Assembly (NCBI GenBank): GCA_016744875.1
Contig: JADGDL010000042.1
Coordinates: 1 to 17,045 of the forward strand
Length of the DNA stretch: 17,045 nucleotides
Reading direction: 5' to 3'
Source of the DNA: Sulfurovum sp.
GTDB lineage: Bacteria > Campylobacterota > Campylobacteria > Campylobacterales > Sulfurovaceae
Part shown: in pieces, positions 16,321-17,045 of the stretch
How positions within the stretch are numbered: position 1 is the first letter of the stretch
Layout of the letters: each line of letters starts with the position of its first letter
Program-made: the position numbers and the translations under genes
Notes under the pieces: generated by a model
What the model was told of the DNA's origin: nothing
What the model saw: only the letters and a program-made list of their open reading frames with translations
Databases searched by the model: none

Positions 16321-16326
16321 ATTATA
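16321..16326 (-). promoter_or_regulatory. Candidate -10 box for the FIST-GGDEF-EAL gene
   Basis: Read on the minus strand this is TATAAT, about 20 bases upstream of the ATG at 16300, so it would give a leader of roughly 14 bases. No clear -35 box is visible and the ribosome site is weak (AAAAAGAT). It lies in the 120-base gap shared with the divergent ssrA promoter. Confidence 0.4.
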
Positions 16327-16373
16327 CTATAAAAAATTTTATATCATTACATGACAGTATAATGTTCTTTCTA

Positions 16374-16402
16374 TTGACAAAATAACGCAAAAGTGATAGA
16401 AT
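16374..16402 (+). promoter_or_regulatory. Sigma-70 promoter of ssrA
   Basis: A perfect -35 box TTGACA (16374-16379) and a -10 box TAGAAT (16397-16402) are separated by the ideal 17 bases. Transcription would start near 16409, leaving about a dozen bases of 5' leader for RNase P to remove before the mature end at 16421. Such strength fits a highly expressed stable RNA. Confidence 0.8.
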
Positions 16403-16420
16403 CCACCACTTTCCAATATT

Positions 16421-16821
16421 GGGGGTGACTTGGTTTCGACTGGATTAGTCGGGGCTATGTGCATGTCGGACTGAGCAATTCCGTTACGCGGCTCACACGC
16501 ATTTAAACGCAAACAACACAGATTACCGTCCAGCTTACGCAGTAGCGTAAGTCATTAACCCCGCTAACGCGGAGGACTGCCCTGCCGAGGAGTGTCATCT
16601 TAATCGGATTCCATTTAGTTGGAGGTGCTTCGGCACTTGGGGTATCACATCTGATGACTATGCCCCGTGGAAGCTATGCCACAGGGTGAGAATCTTAGCT
16701 CGTCTGGCAAAGTTTTGAGTGTAGTACAAAACCAGATCAAAATTAACAACACTGACTAAGCATGTAGAGTCATAGTTCTATCTATTTTAGGACTGGGGTT
16801 CAATTCCCCACACCTCCACCA
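16421..16821 (+). ncRNA. ssrA: Transfer-messenger RNA (tmRNA)
   Basis: tmRNA rescues stalled ribosomes with SmpB: it enters as alanyl-tRNA, then serves as a short message that adds a degradation tag. The 5' end GGGGGTG (16421-16427) pairs with CACCTCC (16811-16817), followed by an encoded ACCA tail. The T-arm TGGGG-TTCAATT-CCCCA (16794-16810) is complete, and the 5' tRNA-like part has the typical TTGGTTTCGACTGG. The internal reading frame begins at GCA 16509 and ends at TAA 16548-16550. GC-rich inverted segments after it (for example CCCCGCTAACGCGGAGG) fit the pseudoknots. It is a one-piece tmRNA of about 401 bases, not permuted. No intrinsic terminator is evident just downstream. Confidence 0.97.
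16509..16550 (+). other. tmRNA tag-peptide reading frame
   Basis: The frame encodes ANNTDYRPAYAVA followed by TAA; with the alanine carried by tmRNA the full tag is AANNTDYRPAYAVA. The NNTDY-PAYA pattern is close to tags of Helicobacter and Campylobacter, which supports the campylobacterial assignment. The hydrophobic small-residue end (AVA) fits recognition by ClpXP-type proteases. Confidence 0.9.
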
Positions 16822-17045
16822 ATATATAAATTCAACATAATTACAATCCCATTTACAAACCATTAGTGTAAACAAAGTAAACTTTCTACATGGCAACCAG
16901 AAATCTTTAAAACTTAATCATTTTAAACTTCCCTCCCCCTTCCTTGTTAACTGGTTGCTACTTAATCTATTTATTTTCTACTTTTAAACCATCCACAACA
17001 TTATTAAGTACATGCCTATATTTTTGCCGTTAGTATGAATGCATA
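16822..17045. other. AT-rich stretch downstream of ssrA with no gene seen
   Basis: I see no credible reading frame, RNA or terminator in these 224 bases. It holds a pyrimidine-rich run on the + strand (CTTCCCTCCCCCTTCC, about 16928-16943) flanked by an 8-bp inverted repeat, GCAACCAG (16893-16900) and CTGGTTGC (16951-16958). A partial second copy of the ssrA 3' end, which would mark an integrated element, is not present within the window. Confidence 0.5.

Noticed and set aside
16874..16885. Small AAAGT/ACTTT hairpin after ssrA as a terminator
   Set aside because: Only five AT-rich base pairs with a two-base loop and no T-run; too weak to claim.
1..17045. CRISPR array, transposon ends or prophage genes
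   Set aside because: No regularly spaced repeats, transposase or phage-like reading frames were seen in the window.

Overview
The window looks like a chromosomal segment from a free-living campylobacterium (Campylobacterota, formerly Epsilonproteobacteria), most like the Sulfurovum/Sulfurimonas group. The evidence is an ArsRS-type two-component pair, a tmRNA whose tag (ANNTDYRPAYAVA) resembles those of Helicobacter and Campylobacter, tightly packed AT-rich genes, and housekeeping proteins of campylobacterial character. The genus is an inference. Codon use looks uniform, and I see no transposase, integrase, CRISPR array or rRNA.

Layout. (1) At 3-605 is the 3' two thirds of argF (ornithine carbamoyltransferase), followed by a GlcF/LutA-like iron-sulfur CCG-domain protein (666-1976), both on the + strand. 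(2) From 6763 down to 1973 is a tight minus-strand run: panB, ruvB, an AI-2E/PerM-family membrane protein, an OmpR-type response regulator and an ArsS-like histidine kinase. Genes overlap or are separated by at most 21 bases, so one transcript is likely. The kinase gene meets the Fe-S gene tail to tail with a 4-base overlap. (3) Divergent from panB is a plus-strand run, 6840-13335: trpA (TTG start), lgt, a 1138-residue tandem CoA-dehydratase activase (BadF/HgdC family) with a DUF2229-like part, and a 502-residue 2-hydroxyacyl-CoA-dehydratase-like protein. The last three overlap by four bases at each junction (ATGA, GTGA). (4) On the minus strand, 16300-13376, lies a cytoplasmic FIST-PAS-GGDEF-EAL protein for cyclic di-GMP turnover. 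Its fifteenth to twenty-fifth codons contain a perfect 15-bp inverted repeat. (5) On the plus strand is ssrA (tmRNA, 16421-16821) with a near-consensus sigma-70 promoter, then 224 bases in which I find no gene.

How they fit together. Most genes are core metabolism or maintenance: arginine, pantothenate and tryptophan synthesis, Holliday-junction processing, lipoprotein maturation and ribosome rescue. The part with the least explained biology is the activase/dehydratase-like pair. It has the hallmarks of an ATP-driven low-potential electron-transfer machine (archerase), but no CoA-transferase, acyl-CoA dehydrogenase, electron-transfer flavoprotein or other fermentation gene is nearby to name its substrate. 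The FIST-GGDEF-EAL sensor with its internal palindrome, and the Fe-S CCG protein without an adjacent flavin subunit, are the next most interesting items.
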